Notes under the pieces: generated by a model
What the model saw: the letters and a program-made list of their open reading frames with translations, nothing else
What the model was told of the DNA's origin: nothing
Database searches by the model: none
Source: Chloroflexi bacterium UBA6077
GTDB lineage: Bacteria; Chloroflexota; UBA6077
DNA: 64,000 bases
Reading direction: 5' to 3'
NCBI GenBank assembly: GCA_002436065.1
Contig: DIXP01000021.1
Location: 1 to 64,000, forward strand
Position numbers and translations under genes: made by a program
Part shown: positions 43,775 to 51,977 of the stretch, piece after piece
Position numbering within the stretch: position 1 is the first letter of the stretch
Layout: each line of letters begins with the position of its first letter

Positions 43775-44854
43775 TTACTGCAGCGTGTTGGCCAGGTCCA
43801 GCACCCGACCTCGTAGGGAGGAGAGTTGGCCTGCTGAAGCAATTTCCAGCAGAAGGTCCACCTGACGGCTCAACTCCTCGTAGGGGGGATAATCCCCGCG
43901 TGAGGAACGAACCTGGACCAAGCCCGGGTAGGGCGTAGCCTCCGCCCTCTCCGTATGGCTGAGCAGTATCTCGTGCATCCGTTCTCCCGGGCGGGCCCCA
44001 ATATACTGTATGAGGCACTCCCCCCCGGGCTCGCACAGCAGCCGGTGGAGGTGTCGCGCCAGGTCCACGAGACCGATGGGTGACGGCGTGTCTGCCATCA
44101 TGACGATCCCGGGCTCGGGCGCTGCCGCAGTCTGCAGCAGCAGGCGAAGGGCCTCGGGCATGGTAATCCAGTAGCGGGTCATGCCCGGATTGGTGAGGCC
44201 CAGGGGGTTGCCCGCAGCGACCTGGGCTGCCAGCAGCTCGATGACGCTGCCCCGCGTCCCGACGATGTTCACGAAGCGGCTCACTGAGAGCCCCATAGGG
44301 AACAGGCTGTTGGCCGCCAGGGTCAGTGCCTCGGCGATCCGCTTGGTCCCTCCGTATACGCTGGGTGGATCGACGGCCTTGTCGCTGGATGGGTATACAA
44401 AGCGACTCGCCCCGGCCTCGGCCGCGGATTCGATAACCGCGCGGAGGCCCTCGAGGTTAACGTCGACGGTCTGGTCGGGGTTCGACTCTCCCAGCGGCAC
44501 GTGCTTGTAGGCGGCAAGGTGGAACACAACCTCCGGTCGAGCCTCCCGAAACAGCCTGTCCATCTTCCGACGGTCGCGGACGTCGGCCAGGGCCCACCGG
44601 ATCGGTACCTTGCCCTCCCGCCCCATCTCCTGCTGTAGCTGGAAGAGGGTGTGTTCGTGGTGGTCCACCAGTAGCAGCTCTGCGGGGTCCAATTGGGCCA
44701 ATCTCCGCGTCAGGGGCCCTCCCACCGAGCCCGCGGCGCCGGTGATGGCTACCCTGCGGCCGGCGATTCGCTCCTCCGCCCCGATCAGTTCGAGAGGGGG
44801 TGAGGGCCTTCCCAGCAGCTCTTCTTGCGAGAAGGAGTCCAGTCGATTGCTCAA
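43775..44854 (-). CDS. CapD/FlaA1-like nucleotide-sugar 4,6-dehydratase, short form
   Basis: 359 residues. SDR of the polysaccharide biosynthesis (PF02719) family: ITGAAGSVGGPL (NAD binding), FHLAAYKHVPLGESNP, YPSSDKAVDPPSVYGGTKR (catalytic) and IVGTRGSVIELL. It lacks the N-terminal membrane domain of PglF/CapD, as in FlaA1/PseB. It would make a 4-keto-6-deoxy sugar from UDP-GlcNAc or a similar substrate. TTG start with a GGAG about eight bases upstream; the next upstream gene ends in a repeat 87 bases away. Confidence 0.9.
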   Translation of the reverse strand: MSNRLDSFSQEELLGRPSPPLELIGAEERIAGRRVAITGAAGSVGGPLTRRLAQLDPAELLLVDHHEHTLFQLQQEMGREGKVPIRWALADVRDRRKMDRLFREARPEVVFHLAAYKHVPLGESNPDQTVDVNLEGLRAVIESAAEAGASRFVYPSSDKAVDPPSVYGGTKRIAEALTLAANSLFPMGLSVSRFVNIVGTRGSVIELLAAQVAAGNPLGLTNPGMTRYWITMPEALRLLLQTAAAPEPGIVMMADTPSPIGLVDLARHLHRLLCEPGGECLIQYIGARPGERMHEILLSHTERAEATPYPGLVQVRSSRGDYPPYEELSRQVDLLLEIASAGQLSSLRGRVLDLANTLQ

Positions 44855-44941
44855 AGGTCTTGCTCCCGGTCCTCACCCTCGAAGGGTGAAGGCGTCGCCG
44901 TTATTGCTAGTAGGGGATCTGCCTGTGACCCACGTTCCCCC

Positions 44942-45928
44942 TCACCCCGACCCTCTCCCAAGGGGAGAGGGAGTATCGGAGGATCCGCCTGTGATCCGCG
45001 ACAGCACGGCCTCCAATCTCCGCTGCGCCTCCCGCATGTGGATGCCCCTGTCCGGGTCGGGTTCCAGGGTCTCTGTGACGAAGTAGCGAAGGTCAGGCGC
45101 GAGTCTGGCTGCCAGGGCGTCCAGGTTGAGATCACCCTCGTCGTAAGGCAGCCCCTCGTCGAGCAGCCCTCGGGCGTTGGAGACGTGCACCTCAAACAGA
45201 TACGGCCGAACCGCTCTCAGGTAGCTTTCCATGTCCGAGTCATCGTCGAAGGTGGAGAGATAGCCGACCACGGGTGCAGCCTCCGGGGGTGCATCAAAGG
45301 GATCCATCCGCAGGCCGTTCAGGTACAGCCCTGCGTGGGACAGGTCCACCGTTACCCCGAGCCCCGGGAACTGGGTGGCGAAGTAGACGAGATCGGAGCT
45401 GCTCATCCCGATCGGCGTACACATATATGAGGATTCCCTCTGTCGAGCCACGGGCGGGATGTTCTCCAACAATGGAACCAGACCCCGCTCCTGGGCCAGA
45501 TGGACGTAGAACTCTACCAGCGGCAGCGACTGCTCCAACTTGGCCCGCCTCAGCCCTGGGCCGAGAGGGGCATCCATCCTCATGGGGGTGATGGCGTGGA
45601 TCAGGATGGCCTCGGAACCGATGGCCTGGGCCAGCCCCGCGACGCGCCGAAGGCACTCTCGGTTGGCTTCACTGTCGACGCTGAGATCGAAGAAGGAGCC
45701 ATCCAGGGAGCGGATAGGCCCCTCCACGACGTAGACGAAGTCCGGACGCGGCCTCAGCTCCCGCAAGCGGACGGCCAGGTGGTCGAGATAGTCACGATCC
45801 TTGAGATCGTCCGCGTCGAGATATAGCTCCAGCCCTGCCGGGACCGGCTCGGCCAAGCGGTCCGCCAGCTGTGCCTCCGTGGGCCTTCCCTTCAACAGCA
45901 CCCTAGCTGTTGGCTCGATACCAGGCAA
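44942..45928 (-). CDS. sugar phosphate isomerase/epimerase-like TIM-barrel protein
   Basis: 328 residues, AP-endonuclease-2-like TIM barrel: LELYLDADDL, AILIHAITPM, LVPLLENIPP (Glu), VTVDLSHAGLYLNG (Asp, His), FEVHVSNARG (His) and FVTETLEPD (Glu) supply metal ligands. Substrate unknown, probably a sugar used by this operon. Start TTG 45928 with GGAGAG seven bases upstream, overlapping the previous gene by 26 bases; a GTG at 45901 is possible. The last dozen residues (SDTPSPLGRGSG) come from a CTCTCCC/GGGAGAG repeat that has supplied the stop codon. Confidence 0.8.
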   Translation of the reverse strand: MPGIEPTARVLLKGRPTEAQLADRLAEPVPAGLELYLDADDLKDRDYLDHLAVRLRELRPRPDFVYVVEGPIRSLDGSFFDLSVDSEANRECLRRVAGLAQAIGSEAILIHAITPMRMDAPLGPGLRRAKLEQSLPLVEFYVHLAQERGLVPLLENIPPVARQRESSYMCTPIGMSSSDLVYFATQFPGLGVTVDLSHAGLYLNGLRMDPFDAPPEAAPVVGYLSTFDDDSDMESYLRAVRPYLFEVHVSNARGLLDEGLPYDEGDLNLDALAARLAPDLRYFVTETLEPDPDRGIHMREAQRRLEAVLSRITGGSSDTPSPLGRGSG

Positions 45929-46790
45929 TATAGCTCTCCAGCCCCTCGACCAGGTCGATACGGGGCGAGTAGTCCAGTTCGTCGCGAGCCCGGGAGATAT
46001 CGGCCACCAGGTGGCCGAAGCTCTCCGAGTCCTCTATCGTCACTGTGGAGTGCGAGTGGGTCAGCTTGCAGACCAGGTGGGCGAACTCCTCCATGCTGGT
46101 GCCCACGCCGGTCGCGACATTGTAGCAGCTTCCTGGCGCCACTGCCTTCTCCAGGGCCAGCAGGATGCCCTGGACCACGTCGGAGACGTAGGTCAGGTCC
46201 CGTCTCTGATGGGCGTGAACGGTGAGCGGCTCTCCCCGAAGGGCTCGTCCCACGAAAATGCCCGCCACGCCGCTGGTCCCGCTGGCGACCTTGAGGCCGG
46301 GACCGAACACGGAGAAGAAGCGGAGGCAGACGGTGGGCAGATGATAGAAGCGAGCGTACATGTCCATCCAGGATTCGCTGCACAGCTTGCTGTAGCCGTA
46401 GGGGTCCTGAGGCTCCAGCAGCCCGCTCTCCGGAATGGCTTGCAGGGAGGGTCGATAGACCCTCTGCGATGAGGCGAAGACCACCCTGGCCCCGGCCTGA
46501 CGCGCTCCCTCCAGGACGGCCAGCGTTCCCAGGGCGTTCACCCGATTGAACAGCAGCGGGTTCGCGAAGGAGAGGGAAGCGTTGGATAGACCCGCCAGGT
46601 GAGCGATAGCCTCGACGCGACCGGCCAGAGCCGTGGCCTCTGGGCTGGTGATGTCAAGTTGGTGGTGCTCGGTGCCCTCGGGTCCCTCGGCTCGAGTGGA
46701 TAGGGTGATCACCTGATGTCCCCTCTCCATCAGGGCGCCAACCAGATGGCCTCCGATGAAGCCGGTGCCGCCGGTGACTAGTACCTTCAT
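45903..46790 (-). CDS. NAD-dependent sugar epimerase/dehydratase
   Basis: 295 residues. Extended SDR: KVLVTGGTGFIGGHL, AIAHLAGLSN, FASSQRVYRP with catalytic YGYSKLCSE, and the C-terminal blocks FFSVFGPG, HQRRDLTYVSDVVQG and FGHLVADISRAR typical of UDP-glucose 4-epimerase-like enzymes. It works in nucleotide-sugar supply for a surface glycan. GGAGG seven bases before the ATG. Its ATG overlaps the stop of the upstream epimerase gene (46787-46790). Confidence 0.9.
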   Translation of the reverse strand: MKVLVTGGTGFIGGHLVGALMERGHQVITLSTRAEGPEGTEHHQLDITSPEATALAGRVEAIAHLAGLSNASLSFANPLLFNRVNALGTLAVLEGARQAGARVVFASSQRVYRPSLQAIPESGLLEPQDPYGYSKLCSESWMDMYARFYHLPTVCLRFFSVFGPGLKVASGTSGVAGIFVGRALRGEPLTVHAHQRRDLTYVSDVVQGILLALEKAVAPGSCYNVATGVGTSMEEFAHLVCKLTHSHSTVTIEDSESFGHLVADISRARDELDYSPRIDLVEGLESYIAWYRANS

Positions 46791-47842
46791 AGGGAAGCCT
46801 CCGGACCTAACCCCCCTGCCCCCCTTCCCGGCACGGGAAGGGGGATGGACTTCTCCCCCTCTCCGCGTCGGAGAGGGGGTCGGGGGGTGATGTCTTCCCG
46901 ATTCATGAAGTAGTCCAGCACCTCCGGCAGGTCCCTCTCCAGCGAGCGCTCCGGAGTGAAAGCGCACTTGGATAGGGTGGACAGGAAGGTGCAATCCGCA
47001 ATGGGTGTCTCTGGTGGCGTGGCTTCCAGGGACACGTCCAGCCCCCGGGCCCTGGCCACGCGGCGGACAACCTCGGCCACCTGTGCAGGGGATGCCGTCT
47101 CGCCGATCAGGTTCACTGCCGAGAAGCCGGGCAGGGGCCAATGGGAGAGGGCCACGAGGGCGCGGGAGACATCGTCCACATGGATCATGCTGGTGGGCTG
47201 GAAGCCGCCGGCGTCTATCCGCAAGGTCTCGCCCCGGGCTGCCTGATGGCAGAACTTGTTGGGAGCGGTCATGAATCGGGGGTCGGTCTTCATCACCGGT
47301 CCCAGGCCGTACACCAGCCCGATTCGGGCAGCGACGCAGCGGATTCCCCGGTTGTGGGAGTACATCTCCATCAGCTTCTCGACGTAAACCTTGGAGAGGT
47401 GGTTCATGTCGAGGAGCGGGCCGAAGGGGTGGGTCTCGCCAACTTGCCCGCTTACCCTCCTTCCATATATCTGCAGGGAGCTCCCGAACAGGAAGGTGTG
47501 GGCGCCGGCCTCGCAGGCCCGGTCCAGCATCACCCGTGGAGCTACCAGATTGGCTTCCTCGGTGAAGCGAATGGGGGCGGCGTCGGCGCGGGCGCTGGAC
47601 TGCCCGGCGAGGTGATAGACGGTGTCGATGGGGATGCCCAGTCCGAAGGCGCGGCCAACGTCGTCGTCGTCCGCGGCGTTGCCCTCGACGAACCGGAAGG
47701 AGGGATGCTGGGCGAGTCGCTCGATGGCCTCAGGGTCGGTGGAGAAGAGGTTGTCCAGTCCCACAACCGCCTCACCGGCGTCGAGCAGCCTCTCCGCCAG
47801 CCTGGCCCCAATGTACCCGATGCCCGCGACGAGGGAACCCAA
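46787..47842 (-). CDS. NAD-dependent sugar epimerase, promoter-proximal copy
   Basis: About 351 residues. SDR with the start VAGIGYIGARL (NAD binding; the usual TGGxGFIG reads AGIGYIG), VYHLAGQSS, FGSSLQIYGRR and MNHLSKVYVEK in place of the usual YxxxK: the Tyr appears to be replaced by His-Leu-Ser before Lys, so activity is uncertain. TTG start at 47842, with AGGAG seven bases before; the longer frame to 47887 lies upstream of this site. The last 35 or so residues are encoded by GC-rich inverted repeats (about 46805-46890). First gene of the glycan operon. Confidence 0.82.
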   Translation of the reverse strand: MGSLVAGIGYIGARLAERLLDAGEAVVGLDNLFSTDPEAIERLAQHPSFRFVEGNAADDDDVGRAFGLGIPIDTVYHLAGQSSARADAAPIRFTEEANLVAPRVMLDRACEAGAHTFLFGSSLQIYGRRVSGQVGETHPFGPLLDMNHLSKVYVEKLMEMYSHNRGIRCVAARIGLVYGLGPVMKTDPRFMTAPNKFCHQAARGETLRIDAGGFQPTSMIHVDDVSRALVALSHWPLPGFSAVNLIGETASPAQVAEVVRRVARARGLDVSLEATPPETPIADCTFLSTLSKCAFTPERSLERDLPEVLDYFMNREDITPRPPLRRGEGEKSIPLPVPGRGAGGLGPEASL

Positions 47843-47933
47843 ATCAGATCTCCTGGCCGAAGATGCGACCGGGCGAAATGATAGCACCCCATGGATGGAG
47901 GGACAACCAAATAGGAAGACTCGAGCAAAACCA

Positions 47934-47963
47934 TTGACATCGCCCCTCTCGTGGCCTTACCAT
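47934..47963 (+). promoter_or_regulatory. promoter of the gntR-transketolase genes
   Basis: TTGACA at 47934-47939, an 18-base spacer and TACCAT at 47958-47963. The operator palindrome follows directly. Confidence 0.6.
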
Positions 47964-47973
47964 GGACTCAATA

Positions 47974-47995
47974 TTCGATTATTGTAATAATCGAA
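47974..47995. promoter_or_regulatory. operator palindrome, probably bound by the GntR regulator
   Basis: Perfect 10-bp inverted repeat TTCGATTATT-GT-AATAATCGAA, AT-rich in a GC-rich region, just after the promoter and 17 bases before the gntR start. This fits autoregulation by repression. Confidence 0.7.
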
Positions 47996-48011
47996 ACAAT
48001 CTTCTCTGGGG

Positions 48012-48824
48012 ATGTGCCGGTTGACCCTCGATTCCTACGGAAAGATCGCTCCGACCACCGGGGTTCCGATGCACCTGCAGCTTGAGCGGATACTCCGCGA
48101 ACGGATCCGCGCCATGCGACCGGGCGACCGCCTCCCCACGGAAAAGGAGCTGCGAGAGCACTACGGGCTGAGCAGCAGCACCGTTCGTCAGGCCCTGCAA
48201 TCACTGGTGAACCAGGGGCTGGTATGTCGGAAGGTCGCCAAGGGTACATTCGTTGCTCCGCAGCCTATCGAGGAGCAGTTGTCGGAGTTGCTGGGATTCT
48301 CCCAGATGGCCCGCCAGATGGGTATGGAGCCCGGGGGCAGGTTGATCGAATCGGGATTCACCCCTGCTTCAGCGGACGTCGCCTCGGCGCTCCGACTCCC
48401 AATTGGGGAAGATGTGCTCAGGGTCGTTCGAGTCCGGTACGCCAACGGCGAGCCCGTTTGCGTGGAGACCACCTTTTTCCGGAAGGAGATCGGCGTCCTG
48501 CTTGTGGCGGAGGATCTAAGCGCGGTTGCCTTCTACCCCACCTTGGAGAGCAGGTACGGCATCAAGCTGGTGGCTGCCCGTGAGACCATTGGGGCATCCC
48601 TCGCCACGCCCTCCGATGCGGGGCTGTTGTCCATCCCCAGGCGCTTCCCGGTGCTCACGGTGGAGCGGGTTACCTACGTGCCCGAAGGCGTGGCGAGCGA
48701 GTTCGCCCGCCACGTCTACAGGGCGGATCGGTACCGCTACGGCGTGTGGCGCAGGCGCAACCTGCGCGCCCATGTCGTGGCGGTGGACGAGACGTTGCTC
48801 TCGAACGGCGGCCCTGGTCAGTAG
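48012..48824 (+). CDS. GntR family (HutC/UTRA) transcriptional regulator
   Basis: 270 residues. N-terminal GntR winged helix (HLQLERILRERIRAMRPGD, TEKELREHYGLSSSTVRQAL, KGTFVAPQ) followed by a UTRA ligand-binding domain (about 100-250: VLRVVRVRYANGEPVCVETTFF). UTRA regulators usually sense sugars, amino acids or their phosphates. Located directly upstream of the split transketolase genes, which it probably controls through the palindrome at 47974-47995. Start at the ATG 48012, or at the TTG 48021, which has a better-spaced GGGGA. Confidence 0.92.
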   Translation: MCRLTLDSYGKIAPTTGVPMHLQLERILRERIRAMRPGDRLPTEKELREHYGLSSSTVRQALQSLVNQGLVCRKVAKGTFVAPQPIEEQLSELLGFSQMARQMGMEPGGRLIESGFTPASADVASALRLPIGEDVLRVVRVRYANGEPVCVETTFFRKEIGVLLVAEDLSAVAFYPTLESRYGIKLVAARETIGASLATPSDAGLLSIPRRFPVLTVERVTYVPEGVASEFARHVYRADRYRYGVWRRRNLRAHVVAVDETLLSNGGPGQ

Positions 48825-48861
48825 GGATGCAGGTGCCGCTAGTATGGATGAGGAGGTTATC

Positions 48862-49710
48862 ATGACGAGTCCCCTGCTGGACGATCCGAGGGCTCTGGAA
48901 GGCGTCGCGAGACAGATGCGAGCCCGAACGGTTGAGATGCTGTCGAGGGTCGGTAGCGGCCACTGGGGAGGGTCGCTGTCGGCGGTGGAGATCCTGACCT
49001 GCCTCTACTTCGGGATCATGAGGATTGATCCCAGGGACCCCAACTGGCCCGACCGCGACCGCTTTGTGGCCTCCAAAGGGCATGTCGGGCCGGCGCTCTA
49101 CCCCATGCTGGCCGAGAAGGGCTTCTTCCCTCAAGAGATGCTGGAGGAGATGGATCGGCCGGGTGGGCGGCTGACGAAGCATGTGGACCGCTTCAAGTGC
49201 CCCGGTGTGGATCTGTCCGCCGGCTGCCTCGGTCAAGGGCTCTCAGCTGGAGCTGGCATGGCCGCCGCGGCTAAGCTGGACGGGAAGGGTTGTCGGGTAT
49301 TCGTGCTGATGGGTGACGGCGAGCTGGACAGCGGCCAGAACTGGGAGGCTGCCATGACCGCTGCCAAGTTCAGGTTGGACAACTTGGTCGGCATAGTGGA
49401 CCGCAACGCCGTTCAGTTGGATGGTGACACGGACTCCAAGGAGGAGGTTATGCCGCTGGAGCCGTTGGCGGAGAAGTGGCGGGCTTTCGGTTGGGAGGTC
49501 CGGGAGGTGGATGGCCACGACATCGATCAGCTGTTCCCAGCCCTGCGGGATGCCCCCGTGGCCGGGAAGCCCCTCATGGTCATCGCTAAGACCGTTAAGG
49601 GCAAGGGTGTGTCCTTCATGGAGGGTAAGAAGGAGTGGCATCATCGCGCAGTCACGCCCGATGAGGCCAAGCAGGCTCTGGCCGAGGTACTTGGTAGGGA
49701 GGATGCATAA
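48862..49710 (+). CDS. transketolase, N-terminal (TPP-binding) subunit
   Basis: 282 residues. Thiamine diphosphate-binding half: RVGSGHWGGSLSAVEILT, FVASKGHVGPALY, SLGQGLS-type CLGQGLSAGAG, and the GDGELDSGQNWEAA motif that binds the TPP magnesium. It pairs with the next gene's product. Split transketolases of this kind act in pentose phosphate or in specific sugar/sulfosugar pathways; the linked GntR regulator suggests an inducible catabolic role. Start ATG 48862 follows GAGGAGG; an ATG at 48844 precedes that site. Confidence 0.92.
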   Translation: MTSPLLDDPRALEGVARQMRARTVEMLSRVGSGHWGGSLSAVEILTCLYFGIMRIDPRDPNWPDRDRFVASKGHVGPALYPMLAEKGFFPQEMLEEMDRPGGRLTKHVDRFKCPGVDLSAGCLGQGLSAGAGMAAAAKLDGKGCRVFVLMGDGELDSGQNWEAAMTAAKFRLDNLVGIVDRNAVQLDGDTDSKEEVMPLEPLAEKWRAFGWEVREVDGHDIDQLFPALRDAPVAGKPLMVIAKTVKGKGVSFMEGKKEWHHRAVTPDEAKQALAEVLGREDA

Positions 49711-50642
49711 TGCCTAAGCTAACCTCAACAGCCGCGATGTACAATGAAACCCTGGCCGAGGTTGGGCGTCGCGACGAGCGGATCGTCACGATAGACGCGG
49801 ACCTGATGCGCAGCGTGGGCTCCGAGTCCTTTGCTCGTCAGTTCCCGGGCCGGGCCTTCCAGGTGGGCATAGCTGAGCAGAACATGGTTGCCTTCGCGGC
49901 GGGTCTTGCATCCAGCGGCAAGATCCCCTTCGCTCACACATTCGGTGTCTTCGCGTCGCGTCGTGTCTGCGACCAGCTTGCCATCTCGGTCGCCTTCAAC
50001 AGGCTGAACGTGAAGATCCAGGGCGGCCAGGCCGGCCTCAGTGCCGCCCTGAACGGTGCTACTCACCAGTCCCTGGAGGATATCGCAATCGTCCGGTCTA
50101 TCCCCAACATGACCCTGGTTGAGCCCTGCGATGGGGCTGAGCTGGTCCAGATGGTGCCTGCCATCGCGGCATTCGAGGGACCGGTCTATCTGCGGCTTTC
50201 CAAGCTGCTGCCGGAGAAGCTGAGCGACGAGCCCTACCAGTTCCAAATTGGTAAGGGTCGGGTGATGCGGGATGGCAAGGACGTGGCGCTCATATCCAGC
50301 GGCGTAATGACGGCCTATGCTCTGGAGGCGGCCGAGCTTCTTGGGTCCGAAGGGATCTCCGCATACGTGCTGAACCTCTCCACCATCAAACCTCTGGACG
50401 TCGATGCGGTGGTATCGGCAGCGAAGAAGACCGGCCGCGTGGTGACGGTGGAGAACCACACCATCAACGGCGGCCTGGGCGGTGCCGTGGCCGAAGCCCT
50501 GGCTGAGAACTACCCCACCCGCATGATCCGGGTGGGCACCAGGGATACCTTCGGCGCCTCGGGCGAGCTACCCTGGTTGGTGGAGCACTTCGGCATCGGC
50601 ACCTCAAGCATCGTTGCCACGGCCAAACGGATCATCGGTTAG
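49710..50642 (+). CDS. transketolase, C-terminal subunit
   Basis: 310 residues. Pyrimidine-binding and C-terminal domains: IVTIDADLMRS, RAFQVGIAEQNMVAFAAGLA (catalytic Glu), FAHTFGVFASRR, NGATHQSLEDIAIVRSIPNM and a transketolase C domain (AYVLNLSTIKPLD, VVTVENHTINGGLGGAVAE). It completes the enzyme with the preceding subunit; the ATG overlaps the previous stop (TAATG), so the two are translationally coupled. A strong terminator follows. Confidence 0.93.
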   Translation: MPKLTSTAAMYNETLAEVGRRDERIVTIDADLMRSVGSESFARQFPGRAFQVGIAEQNMVAFAAGLASSGKIPFAHTFGVFASRRVCDQLAISVAFNRLNVKIQGGQAGLSAALNGATHQSLEDIAIVRSIPNMTLVEPCDGAELVQMVPAIAAFEGPVYLRLSKLLPEKLSDEPYQFQIGKGRVMRDGKDVALISSGVMTAYALEAAELLGSEGISAYVLNLSTIKPLDVDAVVSAAKKTGRVVTVENHTINGGLGGAVAEALAENYPTRMIRVGTRDTFGASGELPWLVEHFGIGTSSIVATAKRIIG

Positions 50643-50665
50643 AGCGGGAAAGGTTAGCGGGTCCT

Positions 50666-50707
50666 GGTGAAGCCGCTGGGGTTAGCCCGGCGGTTTCACC
50701 CTTTTTC
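50666..50707 (+). terminator. Rho-independent terminator after the transketolase genes
   Basis: 15-bp stem 50666-50680/50686-50700 (two G-U pairs), five-base loop, then CTTTTTC. It starts 24 bases after the stop codon. Confidence 0.88.
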
Positions 50708-50736
50708 GCCTCATCGCGGAATCGGGCTCCATTGGC

Positions 50737-50742
50737 TATAAT
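50737..50742 (+). promoter_or_regulatory. TATAAT -10 box before the WecG/TagA gene
   Basis: A perfect TATAAT after the terminator and 60 bases before the next ATG. No good -35 hexamer is seen at the usual spacing. Confidence 0.4.
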
Positions 50743-50802
50743 GCCCGCGTCCCCAGCAAGGGGCGGCGGATCCTCATTGCTGTCCACCACGCGGGTAATC
50801 CA

Positions 50803-51564
50803 ATGCATTCGTACTACATCCTGGGTATGCGGGTCGATGACGTCACCTTCCCCGAGTCGCTCGACCTGATCGATAGCTATGTCCGGTCGGGCGGGTGCCA
50901 TCGGATAGTGACCCCCAACCCTGAGTTCGCGATGCGTGCCCGTCGGGACCCTGAGTTCATGCGGGTGCTGAATGGGTCCTCCCTGGCGATCCCAGATGGC
51001 ATCGGCCTGATGCTCGCCGTGCGACTGGCCGGCTACCGGATACGGGAGCATGTGCGGGGCACCGACCTGGTGTATCGGTCCGCTGCCCTCTGTGCCGAGA
51101 AGGGGTATCGGATGTTTCTGCTGGGTGCGGCTCCCGGCGTAGCGGAGCTGGCCGCGGAGCGGTTGGTCCAGGAGAACCCGGGGCTTCGGATCGCTGGAAC
51201 CTACGCGGGCGATCACCGCCCTGAGCACGACGAGGAGACCAGGGAGGCGGTGGCCAGGGCGGGACAGGTGGACATAATCCTGGTGGCCTACGGCTCCATT
51301 GCGCAGGAGAAGTGGCTGGCCCGAAACCAGGCCAAGCTGGGTATCCCCTGTGGCATCGGGGTGGGAGGGGTGTTCAACTTCCTTTCCGGCCAGAGCAAGC
51401 GGGCGCCCCTCTGGATAAGGCGCCTCGAACTCGAGTGGCTGCATCGGCTGGCCACGGAGCCCTGGCGATGGCGGCGGCAGTTGACCATCCCGGCTTTCCT
51501 GGCAGTTGTGGTGCGGGAGATGGCGCTGCGCAGGCGCCCGGTGGTGTCTACTCTACCTCGATAG
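50803..51564 (+). CDS. WecG/TagA/CpsF family glycosyltransferase
   Basis: 253 residues. Family blocks: ILGMRVDDVTFPES, IVTPNPEFAMRARRD (conserved Thr and Asn), LAIPDGIGLMLAVR (catalytic Asp), RMFLLGAAPGVAE, ILVAYGSIAQEKWL and GVGGVFNFLSGQSKRAP. It adds N-acetylmannosamine or a similar sugar to an undecaprenyl-linked acceptor, an early glycan or teichoic acid step, and could follow the WecA-like enzyme encoded at 42.7 kb. The C-terminal residues after 195 (EWLHRLATEPWRWRR) fit the membrane-binding appendage. Its 3' end overlaps the convergent KTN gene by 17 bases. Confidence 0.93.
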   Translation: MHSYYILGMRVDDVTFPESLDLIDSYVRSGGCHRIVTPNPEFAMRARRDPEFMRVLNGSSLAIPDGIGLMLAVRLAGYRIREHVRGTDLVYRSAALCAEKGYRMFLLGAAPGVAELAAERLVQENPGLRIAGTYAGDHRPEHDEETREAVARAGQVDIILVAYGSIAQEKWLARNQAKLGIPCGIGVGGVFNFLSGQSKRAPLWIRRLELEWLHRLATEPWRWRRQLTIPAFLAVVVREMALRRRPVVSTLPR

Positions 51565-51964
51565 TCCCTTCGATCATCGAGACGATGATCTCCGCCGGTT
51601 GGACCGCCGCGTCGAACCCCATCGCCTCCGAGTAGAGCCAGCCGTTCTTAGGGTTGTTCACGCGGCCAATCACCTTCCGGATGCCAAATTCCCTCTTGCC
51701 CAGCAGGCCCACCACCAGGTTGTCCTCATCGTGGCCGGTAGCGGCGGCGAGCACATCCATGTCCTGGGCTTGGGCCTCTCGCAAGATGTTGGGGTCGTTG
51801 CCGTCGCCGTTCAACAGCTTGATCTTCATCTTCTGGAAGCGACGGGCCAGCTCCCTACAGCGCTCCTCACTTTTCTCGACCAGCACCACCTGGTGGCCCC
51901 GATTGTCCAGGTCCTCCGCAAGGTGGGACCCCACCCTTCCGCCGCCCACCACCAACACACGCAT
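51548..51964 (-). CDS. TrkA-N/KTN domain protein, single domain
   Basis: About 139 residues consisting only of a Rossmann KTN domain: MRVLVVGGGRVGSHLAEDL (NAD-binding GxGxxG), VVLVEKSEERC, LLNGDGNDPNILREA and VLAAATGHDEDNLVV. KTN proteins gate potassium channels or transporters (TrkH, KtrB) in response to nucleotides. The regulatory TrkA-C half is missing. It follows the full-length KTN gene with 13 bases between and belongs to the ATPase operon. No TrkH/KtrB gene is in the window. Start ATG 51964, GTG 51970 possible. Confidence 0.88.
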   Translation of the reverse strand: MRVLVVGGGRVGSHLAEDLDNRGHQVVLVEKSEERCRELARRFQKMKIKLLNGDGNDPNILREAQAQDMDVLAAATGHDEDNLVVGLLGKREFGIRKVIGRVNNPKNGWLYSEAMGFDAAVQPAEIIVSMIEGTIEVE

Positions 51965-51977
51965 TTCCACTCTCCCT

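Noticed and set aside
50708..50736. -35 box for the TATAAT before the WecG/TagA gene
   Set aside because: No hexamer near TTGACA at 15-19 bases spacing; only the -10 box is supported.
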